Notes: generated by a model from the letters alone, not told the origin. A DNA stretch of 64,000 nucleotides from Micromonospora sp. WMMD812 (GCF_027497215.1 NZ_CP114904.1:992001-1056000), one strand, 5' to 3'; shown: positions 10,101 to 18,231, counted from the first letter of the stretch. Program-made: numbers and translations.

Positions 10101-10494
10101 GGTCGTCCAGCAGCAGGGTCAGCCCCGCGCCGACCAGCCACGCGTCCTTGGCGATCGGTACGCCCTGCTGCGTCGGGCGGAGGCTGTTCGGCTCACGTAG
10201 CCCCGGCGTCTTGACGTAGAGCTGCATCAGACCGCTGCCGAAGGCGGCCAGGCCCAGCCCGACCAGCGCCGACGGGATGAACGGGACCACCAGGGCCGCC
10301 CCGATCGCGACCTCGCTGTACGAGAGGAGCTTGGCGAACTGGTTCGGGCTGAACCGCCGCAGCTGCGGCACCGCCCCGGTGGCCATCCCGTGCAGCCCCT
10401 CCGCGGCCTCACCCTCCAGCGTCCGTTTGGACAGCCCCGAGTTGAGGAAGAAGGCGCCGATGGCCACCCGCAGTGGTACGTGCACTAACTTCAT
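10066..10494 (-). CDS. DoxX-like small membrane protein
   Basis: 142 aa with four hydrophobic stretches (VAIGAFFLNSGLSK, EVAIGAALVVPFIPSALVGLGL, GSGLMQLYV, DAWLVGAGLTLLL), the layout of the DoxX/DoxD family. The ATG at 10494 has a GGGAG ribosome-binding site 5 nt upstream. It is a single gene that converges on the MFS gene, with a 35-bp tail overlap. DoxX proteins act in membrane redox and thiol stress in mycobacteria (known for one member); function here is unproven. Confidence 0.75.
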   Translation of the reverse strand: MKLVHVPLRVAIGAFFLNSGLSKRTLEGEAAEGLHGMATGAVPQLRRFSPNQFAKLLSYSEVAIGAALVVPFIPSALVGLGLAAFGSGLMQLYVKTPGLREPNSLRPTQQGVPIAKDAWLVGAGLTLLLDDLTHRRHRRLHH

Positions 10495-10688
10495 GATCAC
10501 TCCCGCGGTCCGGACGGTTCGGGCCCCCGCGTACCCGCCAGTCGGCGCGATAACCGCACCCGCGGCGACTGTGCCGCACTGATCGATCGCGATAGGTTCG
10601 CCGGGAGGCCGACCGTCGGCACCCGGGCGCCCGCGGCGCACCGGTGCGTGCGGCTGGCCCGCCGCCACCGCCGAACAGGAGGGCAAGC

Positions 10689-11777
10689 GTGAGCCAGGAG
10701 GTCCGGGGGGTCATCTCCCGCAGCAAGGGCACGCCGGTCGAGGTCACCACCATCGTCGTACCCGATCCGGGGCCGGGTGAGGCGATCGTCAGGATCCAGT
10801 CGTGCGGGGTCTGCCACACCGACCTGCACTACCGCGAGGGCGGCATCACCGACGAGTACCCCTTCCTGCTCGGCCACGAGGCCGCCGGCATCGTCGAGGA
10901 GGTGGGCGAGGGCGTCAGCGACGTGGCGCCCGGCGACTTCGTCATCCTCAACTGGCGCGCCGTGTGCGGGGTGTGCCGGGCCTGCCGGCGCGGCCGCCCC
11001 TGGTACTGCTTCGCCACTCACAACGCCCGGCAGCGGATGACCCTGACCGACGGCACGGAGCTGGCGCCGGCGCTGGGCATCGGGGCGTTCGTCGAGAAGA
11101 CGCTCGTCCACGCCGGGCAGTGCACCAAGGTGAACCCGGCGGCGCGACCGGCGGCGGTGGGGCTGCTCGGCTGCGGGGTGATGGCCGGCCTGGGCGCGGC
11201 CATGAACACCGGCGGGGTGACCCGGGGCGACTCGGTGGCGGTGATCGGCTGCGGCGGCGTCGGCGACGCCGCGGTCGCCGGCGCGGCGCTGGCCGGCGCG
11301 ACGACGATCGTCGCGGTGGACACCGACTCCCGCAAGCTCGACTGGGCCCGCAGGTTCGGCGCCACCCACACCGTCAACGCCTCCGAGGACGACCCGGTCG
11401 AGGCGATCCGTGCCGCCACCGACGGCTTCGGCGCCGACGTGGTGATCGAGGCGGTGGGCCGCCCGGAGACCTGGAAGCAGGCGTTCTACGCCCGCGACCT
11501 GGCCGGCACCGTCGTGCTGGTCGGGGTGCCGACCCCCGAGATGAACGTCGACATGCCGCTGCTCGACGTGTTCGGCCGCGGCGGCGCGCTCAAGTCCAGC
11601 TGGTACGGCGACTGCCTGCCCAGCCGCGACTTCCCCATGTTGACCGAGCTCTACCTCCAGGGCCGCCTCGACCTGGACGCCTTCGTCACCGAGGAGATCG
11701 CGCTGGACCAGGTGGAGCAGGCCTTCGACCGGATGCACCACGGCGACGTGCTGCGGTCGGTGGTGGTCTTCCCGTGA
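10689..11777 (+). CDS. mscR: S-(hydroxymethyl)mycothiol dehydrogenase
   Basis: 362 aa zinc-dependent medium-chain dehydrogenase that oxidises the formaldehyde-mycothiol adduct with NAD+ in the cytoplasm. Catalytic zinc ligands are in SCGVCHTDL (C39) and LLGHEAAG (H63, E64); the structural zinc cysteines are C93, C96, C99 and C107 in the [15 protein letters not shown] segment. [15 protein letters not shown] is the NAD site. The stretches [28 protein letters not shown] and [15 protein letters not shown] identify the mycothiol-specific branch. The GTG start has a strong AGGAGG about 6 nt upstream. The stop overlaps the next gene, whose product is the usual partner. Confidence 0.93.
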   Translation: MSQEVRGVISRSKGTPVEVTTIVVPDPGPGEAIVRIQSCGVCHTDLHYREGGITDEYPFLLGHEAAGIVEEVGEGVSDVAPGDFVILNWRAVCGVCRACRRGRPWYCFATHNARQRMTLTDGTELAPALGIGAFVEKTLVHAGQCTKVNPAARPAAVGLLGCGVMAGLGAAMNTGGVTRGDSVAVIGCGGVGDAAVAGAALAGATTIVAVDTDSRKLDWARRFGATHTVNASEDDPVEAIRAATDGFGADVVIEAVGRPETWKQAFYARDLAGTVVLVGVPTPEMNVDMPLLDVFGRGGALKSSWYGDCLPSRDFPMLTELYLQGRLDLDAFVTEEIALDQVEQAFDRMHHGDVLRSVVVFP

Positions 11778-12403
11778 CCGCCCGCATCGACCACGCCGTC
11801 ACCTCCGGGACCTTCTCCCTGGACGGGCAGACCTTCGACGTGGACAACAACGTCTGGGTGGTCGGCGACGACACCGAGTGCGTCGTGCTGGACGCGCCGC
11901 ACGACGTGGACGCGATCCTGCGCGTGGTGGGGGAGCGGCGGGTCCGGGCGATCCTGGCCACCCACGCCCACGACGACCACGTCCGGGCCGCCCCGGCCCT
12001 CGCCGAGGCCACCGGCGCCCCGGTGCTCCTGCACCCCGCCGACCGGGTGCTGTGGGACCTGGTGCACCCGGACGTGCCGCCGGACGGGCAGCTGCGCGAC
12101 GGTCAGACCCTGACCGTCGCCGGCACCGAGCTGCTCGTGCTGCACACCCCGGGCCACAGCCCCGGCGCGTGCAGCTTCCACGCGCCGGCGTTGGGCGCCG
12201 TGTTCACCGGCGACACGCTCTTCGCCGGCGGGCCCGGCGCCACCGGCCGCTCCTACAGCGACTTCGGCACGATCATCCGGTCGGTGCGGGACCTGCTGCT
12301 CACGCTGCCACCGGAGACGATGGTGCACACCGGGCACGGCGACGACACCACCGTCGGTGCCGAGGCGCCGCACGTCGACGAGTGGATCGCCCGGGGCCAC
12401 TGA
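11774..12403 (+). CDS. Metallo-beta-lactamase-fold hydrolase, mscR partner
   Basis: 209 aa. The metal motif HAHDDH is followed by [19 protein letters not shown] and [11 protein letters not shown], a complete glyoxalase II-like metal set. The GTG start overlaps the dehydrogenase stop by 4 bp. In mycobacteria the same pair occurs (Rv2259-Rv2260), and the partner has been proposed to hydrolyse S-formylmycothiol to formate and mycothiol; that substrate is inferred, not shown. If correct, formate would feed the formate dehydrogenase encoded further right in this window. Confidence 0.9.
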   Translation: MTARIDHAVTSGTFSLDGQTFDVDNNVWVVGDDTECVVLDAPHDVDAILRVVGERRVRAILATHAHDDHVRAAPALAEATGAPVLLHPADRVLWDLVHPDVPPDGQLRDGQTLTVAGTELLVLHTPGHSPGACSFHAPALGAVFTGDTLFAGGPGATGRSYSDFGTIIRSVRDLLLTLPPETMVHTGHGDDTTVGAEAPHVDEWIARGH

Positions 12404-12409
12404 GCCCGC

Positions 12410-13351
12410 TCAGCGGCGCATGTGCAGCCGGACGGTCGTGCCGGCCGCGGTGCTGTGCAACAGGACCAGGTCGCAAAGCGCGTGCACGATCACCAGCCCG
12501 CGCCCGCCCTCGCCGTCCCGCGCCGGGGTCAACCGGCCGGCGAGGGGGTTGCTCAACCAGCCGTCGTCGTGGAATTCGCACACCAGGTCGTCGTCGGTGC
12601 GCCACACCCGCAGCGTGCCGCCGCCGCCGCCGTGCAGGACGCTGTTGGCGGCCACCTCGGTCACCGCGATCTGCAGGTCGGCCACCCGGTCCGCGACCAG
12701 ACCGGCGTCCTCCGCGTGGCCGGCCACGAACCGGCGTACGTCAGCCAGATCATCCAACCCGTAGCGCAGCGCGGCCACCGGATCCGGTGGCGCCGGGAGC
12801 GGGCCGTCGTACCGGACGACCACATCGGACGGCGCGAACCCGTTGCTCGGGCGCCGCCCGTCCGCATCCACGATCACCGGGTGCGTCGCGCACGCGTCGG
12901 CGAGGACCGTCTGGTCCAACCGTCCCGCGTCGTACGGGCAGAGCAGGGAGACGCCGTGCCCGGCGAGCGCGGCGTTCACCAGCGCCTCGTGCTGCGCGCA
13001 GGCCCGGTGCTCGGCCAGGCTGCGGCCGGACCACACCGACTCGCCCACGATGCGGGTCCGCCGGCCCGGATGCCGGTCGATGAACGCCTGCAGCACCCAC
13101 GGCAGGATCGCGCCGGGATTCCGGCCCGCCTCCGCCATGTCGGTCCAGTACAGCCCGGGCGCCTCGCCGACCGCGTCCCGGACGAGTTCGAGGTTGGCCG
13201 TCGGCAACGCGACCAGCACGGGCTCCCCGCCGGCCAGCCCGTGCTCGATGAACGGCACCGCGCCGTCGAGCAGGTGCCGCGGGTCGCCGTAGAAGAACCC
13301 CTCGTGGGCGAGGCCGCCCGCCGGCCGTACGGCCGTGTCCGGCTCCGTCAT
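12410..13351 (-). CDS. MEDS-domain protein with C-terminal HATPase (RsbW-like anti-sigma kinase)
   Basis: 313 aa in two parts. Residues 1-190 are a MEDS (DcmR-like) sensory domain: GFFYGDPRHLLDGAVPFIEHGLAGGEPVLVALP and the later RIVGESVW and HEALVN segments. Residues about 200-313 are a small GHKL ATPase: DLQIAVTEVAANSVLHGG (N box), FHDDGWLSNP and GGRGLVIVHALCDLV (G boxes). No histidine kinase dimerisation region is present, so it resembles RsbW/SpoIIAB-like anti-sigma factors rather than two-component kinases. The ATG overlaps the stop of the MEDS-STAS gene (ATGA); the pair probably forms a partner-switching module (inference). Confidence 0.85.
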   Translation of the reverse strand: MTEPDTAVRPAGGLAHEGFFYGDPRHLLDGAVPFIEHGLAGGEPVLVALPTANLELVRDAVGEAPGLYWTDMAEAGRNPGAILPWVLQAFIDRHPGRRTRIVGESVWSGRSLAEHRACAQHEALVNAALAGHGVSLLCPYDAGRLDQTVLADACATHPVIVDADGRRPSNGFAPSDVVVRYDGPLPAPPDPVAALRYGLDDLADVRRFVAGHAEDAGLVADRVADLQIAVTEVAANSVLHGGGGGTLRVWRTDDDLVCEFHDDGWLSNPLAGRLTPARDGEGGRGLVIVHALCDLVLLHSTAAGTTVRLHMRR

Positions 13352-14217
13352 GCCGGGCGACCCACGGGCTGTAGGTGCGCGCCCTGCCCGACCAGGTCGA
13401 GCAGCCGCCGCACGGCGGGGCGGCAGCCGACCAGACGTAGGCCGCCGGTCTGTGTCTCGCCGGCCCGCAGCAGGTCGTGGGCGGCTCCCACGTCGGCGAA
13501 GCTCAGGCCCGAGACGTCCAGCACCGCGGGGCCGCCCGGCACCGCCCACCCGGACATGCCGCTGAGCATGGCGGTGAACGCGTCGCCGTTGCTGCGGTCG
13601 ATCTCACCCACCAGGCGTAGACCGGCCGGGTCCCTGGTCCGGTACGCCCGCAGCAGCGGTCGCCACGATCCTCCCGTGTCCGGGCCCGCGGAGCCGGGGT
13701 GCGCCGCGGCGATCGCCCGGATCTGGTCTGCCGGGAAGAGCCGGCGGTCGTAGAGGCAGAGGCCGGCGACCGTCCCGTCCGGGAAGAGGGCGTTCACCTC
13801 GGTCTCGTACCGGTGCAGCTCCACCACCGAGGTGCCGGCGCGGGCCGCCCACGCCATGTCGCCCACCAGCCGCAGCCCCGGATAGCCCTCGCGGTGCGCC
13901 CGGGCGGACTCCGCCGCCAGGACCGCGATCATCCCCGGCCGGTCGAACCGGCGCCCGGGTCGGTAACTGCCGCCCGCCGGGAGCAGCCGCAGCCGGCCCT
14001 CGGCGCGGGCGGCGTCGGCCGGCACGCCTCGCGCCGAGAGGTCGGCGAGGACGGCGTCGGGGGCCAGCGCGTCGAGGAAGCACAGTGCCTTGTGGCCGAG
14101 GCGCAGACCCGTGGCGAGGAACCGGCCGACGGCGTCGAGCGCGGCGGCGGTGTCGTCGTACGACCAGAACACGTGATCGCCGAGCCCCACCTGGTCGACC
14201 ACCCTGACAGTCGTCAC
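13348..14217 (-). CDS. MEDS-STAS domain protein, anti-sigma-factor antagonist-like
   Basis: 289 aa. Residues 1-180 are a MEDS domain (GDHVFWSYDDTAAALDAVGRFLATGLRLGHKALCFLD, then PAGGSYRPGRRFD and LVGDMAW). Residues 195-289 are a STAS domain with GLRLVGEIDRSNGDAF and the typical PAVLDVSGLSFADVGAAHDL loop. In RsbV-type antagonists a serine here is phosphorylated by the partner kinase; the candidate is in DVSGLSF. GTG start at 14217; a TAGGCT -10 lies at 14252-14247 on the minus strand. It is first in a two-gene unit with the MEDS-HATPase gene and is divergent from the short rho gene. Confidence 0.85.
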   Translation of the reverse strand: MTTVRVVDQVGLGDHVFWSYDDTAAALDAVGRFLATGLRLGHKALCFLDALAPDAVLADLSARGVPADAARAEGRLRLLPAGGSYRPGRRFDRPGMIAVLAAESARAHREGYPGLRLVGDMAWAARAGTSVVELHRYETEVNALFPDGTVAGLCLYDRRLFPADQIRAIAAAHPGSAGPDTGGSWRPLLRAYRTRDPAGLRLVGEIDRSNGDAFTAMLSGMSGWAVPGGPAVLDVSGLSFADVGAAHDLLRAGETQTGGLRLVGCRPAVRRLLDLVGQGAHLQPVGRPA

Positions 14218-14302
14218 CTCATCGCCCTTCCGGTCGACGAATCCCCAGCCTATCCCTCGGCCACCTCGACCGCCGCTTTGGCGGGTCGGATGCCAGGGGT
14301 GC

Positions 14303-14332
14303 TTGCCAGGCGCGCGATCCGCGAGCTAGCCT
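14303..14332 (+). promoter_or_regulatory. Candidate rho-paralogue promoter with long leader
   Basis: TTGCCA (14303-14308), 18-bp spacer, TAGCCT (14327-14332). Transcription from here leaves a leader of about 210 nt before the ATG at 14548. Canonical rho genes are autoregulated through their leaders (known for E. coli), so the length is worth noting. The rest of the 330-bp gap holds the divergent promoter of the MEDS pair and no gene I can support. Confidence 0.4.
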
Positions 14333-14547
14333 GCACTCGGCCCGGACGCCGGCTACTGCCGCCCGGAGTCATCGCGAAAACCAGGCCAGTCGTCCCATAC
14401 CGACTGTGACCGGTTTCGACCTGCCTACACCGGCCGATCATCCTGCCGCCCCTTCCCGCGCCGGCTGCCGTGTCGATCGGTCGGCATTCCCTCGTACGTC
14501 CGTGCCGGTCGGGACGGACGACGCACCACCCGTCGAGAGGCACTGCC

Positions 14548-15687
14548 ATGACGTCCCCACTCCCTACCCCCGCGCCGGTCACCGGCGTGCTCGACATCCA
14601 CGACGACCGGGCCGTCCTGCGGGTCGACGGCTACCTGCCCTCGCCCCGGGACGTGCCGGTGCCGGCGGCGATGCTGCGCCGCCACGGCCTGCGCCGCGGC
14701 GACCTGATCGTCGGCGCGGCCGGCCCCGGCGACCAGCGCCGGAACCGGCCACCGTCACTGGTCCGATTGGACACCGTCAACGGGATGGAGCCGCAGGAGG
14801 CTCGTCGCCGGCCGGAGTTCTACAAGCTGACTCCGCTGTACCCGCAGGAGCGGTTGCGGTTGGAGACGGAGCCGCACATCCTGACCACCCGGGTGATCGA
14901 CCTGGTGATGCCGATCGGCAAGGGTCAGCGGGCGCTCATCGTGTCGCCGCCGAAGGCGGGTAAGACGATGGTGCTGCAGGCGCTGGCGAACGCCATCACC
15001 CGCAACAACCCGGAGTGCCACCTGATGGTGGTGCTGGTGGACGAGCGGCCGGAAGAGGTCACCGACATGTCCCGGTCGGTGAAGGGCGAGGTCATCGCGG
15101 CCACGTTCGACCGTCCGCCGCAGGACCACACGACGGTGGCGGAGCTGGCGATCGAGCGGGCGAAGCGCCTGGTCGAGCTGGGGCACGACGTGGTCGTGCT
15201 GCTCGACTCGCTCACCCGGCTGGGGCGCGCGTACAACCTGACCACGCGGTCCGCGGGACGGACGCTGTCCGGCGGTGTCGACGTGGCCGCCCTCGCCCCG
15301 CCGAAGCAACTGCTCGCCGCCGCGCGCAACATCGAGCACGGCGGGTCGCTCACCATCCTCGCCAGCGCGCTGGTCGAGACCGGGTCCGCCGCGGACACCC
15401 TGATCTTCGAGGAGTTCAAGAGCACCGGCAACGCCGAGTTGCGGCTGGACCGCACGCTGGCCGACCGGCGTACGTACCCGGCCGTCGACCTGCGCGGGTC
15501 GGGCACCCGGCGGGAGGAGCTGCTGCTCAGCCCGGACGAGCTGGCCCGAGTGCGCGCACTGCGGGCCGCCCTGCTCACCGTCGACCGCCAGCACGGCCTC
15601 GACCAGCTCCTCCGGCAGCTCAAGGCCAGCACCGACAACCGGCGGCTCCTCACCCGCCTCGGTGGGACCGGCCCGGCAGAACACTAG
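14548..15687 (+). CDS. Short Rho-type transcription termination factor (paralogue)
   Basis: 379 aa. Residues 11-75 are the RNA-binding OB fold (GVLDIHDDRAVLRVDGYLPS), and 80-379 the RecA-like motor: Walker A PPKAGKT at 134-140, DERPEEV at 165-171, VVVLLDSLTRLGRAYN, and the arginine finger region SGTRREEL. The canonical actinobacterial Rho is about 600-700 aa with a helical Rho_N domain and an Arg/Asp-rich insert; here both are absent and the protein starts right at the OB fold. The R-loop reads GSAADTLIFEEFKSTGN, where typical Rho has GSKMDEVIFEEFKGTGN, so the translocation lysine and the glycine after K291 are replaced. ATG 14548 is preceded by GAGAGG. Likely an auxiliary Rho rather than the housekeeping copy. 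Confidence 0.85.
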   Translation: MTSPLPTPAPVTGVLDIHDDRAVLRVDGYLPSPRDVPVPAAMLRRHGLRRGDLIVGAAGPGDQRRNRPPSLVRLDTVNGMEPQEARRRPEFYKLTPLYPQERLRLETEPHILTTRVIDLVMPIGKGQRALIVSPPKAGKTMVLQALANAITRNNPECHLMVVLVDERPEEVTDMSRSVKGEVIAATFDRPPQDHTTVAELAIERAKRLVELGHDVVVLLDSLTRLGRAYNLTTRSAGRTLSGGVDVAALAPPKQLLAAARNIEHGGSLTILASALVETGSAADTLIFEEFKSTGNAELRLDRTLADRRTYPAVDLRGSGTRREELLLSPDELARVRALRAALLTVDRQHGLDQLLRQLKASTDNRRLLTRLGGTGPAEH

Positions 15688-15690
15688 GAT
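15685..15690 (+). promoter_or_regulatory. Leaderless -10 box for the VOC gene
   Basis: TAGGAT ends 8 nt before the ATG at 15699 and overlaps the stop region of the rho-like gene. Placement suggests a separate leaderless transcript. Confidence 0.4.
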
Positions 15691-15698
15691 CTGTCGGC

Positions 15699-16175
15699 AT
15701 GACCAGCGAGGCCGCCGATCGCCCGCCCGCCGTACGCCAGCTCCGCCTGGTGGTCGAGGCCGAGGACTACGAGGCGGCGGTCGCGTTCTTCCGGGACGCG
15801 CTCGGCCTGCCCGAGCAGGCGGCGTTCACCGGGGAGGGCGAGGCCCGCGTGGTCATCCTGGACGCCGGCCGCGCCACCCTGGAGATCGCCAATCCGGCAC
15901 AGAAGCGGATGATCGACGAGGTCGAGGTGGGACGGCAGGTCGCGCCGCGGATCCGGGTGGCGTTCGAGGTGGACGACGCGCGCGCCGCCACCGAACGGCT
16001 GGTCGGCGCCGGCGCGGAGCAGATCGCGCCACCGACGGTGACCCCGTGGCAGTCGCTGAACGCCCGCCTGGACGCCCCGGCCGACCTCCACATCACGGTC
16101 TTCCAGGAACTGCGCAGCCTCGACGAGCGGACCGCGCTCGACGGCTTCGGCATCGAACGCTCCCGCGAGGAGTGA
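15699..16175 (+). CDS. VOC-family (glyoxalase/bleomycin resistance-like) protein
   Basis: 158 aa. Two beta-alpha-beta-beta-beta halves of the vicinal oxygen chelate fold are visible: RQLRLVVEAEDYEAAVAFFRDALGL with EARVVILDAGRATLEIA, then RIRVAFEVDDARAATERLVGAGA with the closing DLHITVFQEL. A Glu in LEIA and His/Glu near the C-terminus could be metal ligands. Starts 12 nt after the rho-like stop behind its own -10. The substrate is not predictable; such stand-alone proteins include lyases, dioxygenases and drug-binding proteins. Confidence 0.82.
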   Translation: MTSEAADRPPAVRQLRLVVEAEDYEAAVAFFRDALGLPEQAAFTGEGEARVVILDAGRATLEIANPAQKRMIDEVEVGRQVAPRIRVAFEVDDARAATERLVGAGAEQIAPPTVTPWQSLNARLDAPADLHITVFQELRSLDERTALDGFGIERSREE

Positions 16176-16536
16176 CGGTCGTCCGTCGTCCGCCTCGGAT
16201 TCCCGAGTGACCGGCGCCGGAGCGCATGCCCTGTACGCGTCGTCGCTGTCGACGGAGTGCCCGCCGTTTCGTGTCGTCCCCGGCGTCCCGTTCCGGACCT
16301 CTGGTCACGCCTGACCGGATCGCCTGGCTCACCGATTCACCTGCATGGCCCGGGCGTCCCAATCCCGCGCGTGACCAGGACCGCAGCCGACGCTGGCACC
16401 GGCATTTCCGGAATGACCGACACGCCAACCTGGTTGTGTCCCCCGTACCGCCCGAGCCCAAACCCATTTCCGGTGCGGACATCCCCCGAGGAGTGCTCAA
16501 TCCGGAGCGCTTCGCACGATCGAAAGGGCAACCATC
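16176..16536 (+). other. Gene-free 361-bp leader region
   Basis: No supported gene. It precedes a secreted cell-wall-type protein and ends in AAAGGG upstream of the GTG. I looked for a c-di-AMP (ydaO) riboswitch, common before such genes in actinobacteria, and could not see its conserved core. Confidence 0.5.
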
Positions 16537-17244
16537 GTGAAGGTCGACTTCACTCGATGGCTCCCGGCCATCGCGAAGGACTCTTACCGCAAGACCGCAC
16601 TGAGCGTGGTGGGTGTGGCCGCCCTCGGCGGCCTCGCATTCGGGCCGACCGCGGTCGCCGCCCCGATCACCACCGGGCCCCACGAGGGTGCCGTCGCCGC
16701 CATCGACCTCGCCACCGGCAAGGCCAGGGCGGACGACCCGGGCGCCGACGTGAAGTCCGACCTGACCACCGGTGCCCGTGGCGGCACGTCGGACGACGGC
16801 AAGCCGAGCCGGGACCAGCTGATCCCGCACGGGGTCGAGGGCGCTCAGTCGCGTATCCCGCTGGACGACGCTCAGCTCTCCAACGCCAGGGCGATCATCG
16901 AGGCCGCCAAGAAGACGGGCGTGGGTGAGCGGGGCGCGGTGGTCGGTGTCGCCACGTCGCTGCAGGAGTCGAAGCTGTACAACCTCGGCCACCTCGGCGC
17001 GTACAACGACCACGACTCGCAGGGCCTGTTCCAGCAGCGCCCGTCGTCCGGTTGGGGTAGCCCCGACCAGATCACCGACCCGGACTACGCCGCCACCGCG
17101 TTCTTCAGCGCGCTGAAGAACGTCGGCGGCTGGCAGGACCTGCCGCTGACCACCGCCGCGCAGACCGTCCAGGTCTCCGCGTACCCGTTCGCGTACGCGC
17201 AGTGGGAGGAGCAGGCGGCGGACATCGTCCAGCAGCTCTGGTGA
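16537..17244 (+). CDS. Secreted lysozyme-like (SLT-type) protein, divergent paralogue A
   Basis: 235 aa. A signal peptide is visible (KTALSVVGVAALGGLAFGP, then AVAAP cleavage region at about 42). A low-complexity linker follows to about residue 85. The C-terminal 130 residues form a lysozyme/transglycosylase-like domain with VATSLQESKLYNLGHLG, where the Glu of QESK is the likely catalytic acid. Next come DSQGLFQQRPSSGWGS and TVQVSAYPFAYAQWE. It shares this domain with the near-identical pair encoded at 18441 and 27757 but has a longer linker. Role: probably cleavage or remodelling of peptidoglycan outside the cell (inference from fold). The GTG start has AAAGGG 8 nt upstream and a strong terminator follows. 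Confidence 0.8.
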   Translation: MKVDFTRWLPAIAKDSYRKTALSVVGVAALGGLAFGPTAVAAPITTGPHEGAVAAIDLATGKARADDPGADVKSDLTTGARGGTSDDGKPSRDQLIPHGVEGAQSRIPLDDAQLSNARAIIEAAKKTGVGERGAVVGVATSLQESKLYNLGHLGAYNDHDSQGLFQQRPSSGWGSPDQITDPDYAATAFFSALKNVGGWQDLPLTTAAQTVQVSAYPFAYAQWEEQAADIVQQLW

Positions 17245-17256
17245 GATGACGAACTG

Positions 17257-17286
17257 ACCGGCCGGTCCCTTCGGGGACCGGCCGGT
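17257..17286 (+). terminator. Strong hairpin terminator with TTCG loop
   Basis: ACCGGCCGGTCCC - TTCG - GGGACCGGCCGGT: 13 perfect base pairs capped by a stable UUCG tetraloop, 12 bp after the stop codon. No T-run follows, as usual in high-GC actinobacteria. Confidence 0.75.
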
Positions 17287-17533
17287 TCCGTCTGCCCGCC
17301 CCGTTCCGCCTGTTTCCGGGATCTCGGGGCGTCCCGGACAGGGTGCTACCGCGACTTCTCGAGTGGATCTGCCCGGCGAGCGGGGATGATTGCCCGCCGC
17401 CGCCAAACCCGGGCGCCCTCCTTGAGGCACCCGGATGCGCCCTTTGGAGCTGATGGCGTAATCGACTCACGGGCCGGGCCGCCAGCTCACAGCGCCCCCA
17501 GCCCCGCGATCCCGTGGTTCCCGCGATCCCGCA

Positions 17534-17581
17534 GATCTTGGTAAGACGAGGCCCCTCCAGGGGCCGTTTCGTACCAAGATC
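17534..17581. repeat. 48-bp hairpin element
   Basis: Outer arms GATCTTGGTA / TACCAAGATC (10 bp perfect) and inner arms GGCCCCT / AGGGGCC around a 2-base loop, with 6-nt unpaired AGACGA and GTTTCG between. Looks like a mobile palindromic unit or structured RNA rather than a terminator. Confidence 0.6.
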
Positions 17582-17833
17582 CAGGCGAAACGCTGAGGGG
17601 CGCTGCCAGCCACCGCGGCTAATCGGGGAGGTGTCGGCAGCGTGTCCCGCGTTGTCGTGGCGGATCGCGTCGACCTGGTTCAGGGCGACCTTCATGATGC
17701 GGTGGGCGGCGTTGATGAGTGGACGTCTTGAGCCTTGGAGTGGTCCGGGCGGGGGTGCGAATCGGGACATGCTGCTCACCCGGCGATCCCTGAACCCCAG
17801 CGCCATCCGCATCCAGGTCCGCCACCTCAAGAT

Positions 17834-17890
17834 GGTGATCAAGAGGTTTGCGTCGTCTGAGTCGGGTTAGACGCGAACCTCTTGATCACC
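17834..17890. repeat. Palindromic repeat, type GATCAAGAGGTTTGCGTC, copy 1
   Basis: Arms of 21 bp (17834-17854 and 17870-17890) with one mismatch and a 15-bp spacer. The same arms recur at 27137, each time upstream of a copy of the duplicated lysozyme-like gene. Confidence 0.75.
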
Positions 17891-18033
17891 AGTTCCGCCG
17901 GTTGATCCGACTCCATGGCGGCGGACCGATGCGTCCTCGAGTGTCCCGTTTGGGTGCGGCGCGCTCGTGGCGGTGTGGGGTCGGCTGGGCCGGTGTGGGT
18001 GCTTTGGCGTGTGACCGGGGGCATCCCCGGGCT

Positions 18034-18231
18034 GGAATCGTGGGCGGCGCCGGGTCGTTGAACATGGGCGACGGCCGAGGTGGCGCGCCGGTCGCCGGCT
18101 GACCTGGCCGGGTGACGCGGATGGCCTGGCCCCCGGAATGACGGCGGGCGGCCGGTCGTTGCACACGGACCCGGCGATCGGCCGGCCCCGGAATGATGGC
18201 GGGTCGTCGGTCGTTGGATATGGACCCGGCG
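18034..18231 (+). repeat. Degenerate tandem units upstream of lysozyme-like gene
   Basis: Three related 41-42-bp units at 18034-18074, 18135-18176 and 18190-18231, each starting GGAAT and containing GGTCGTTG or GGGTCGTTG; the last two are spaced about 55 bp. The second direct-repeat copy has only two units (27410-27450 and 27511-27552). Confidence 0.65.
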
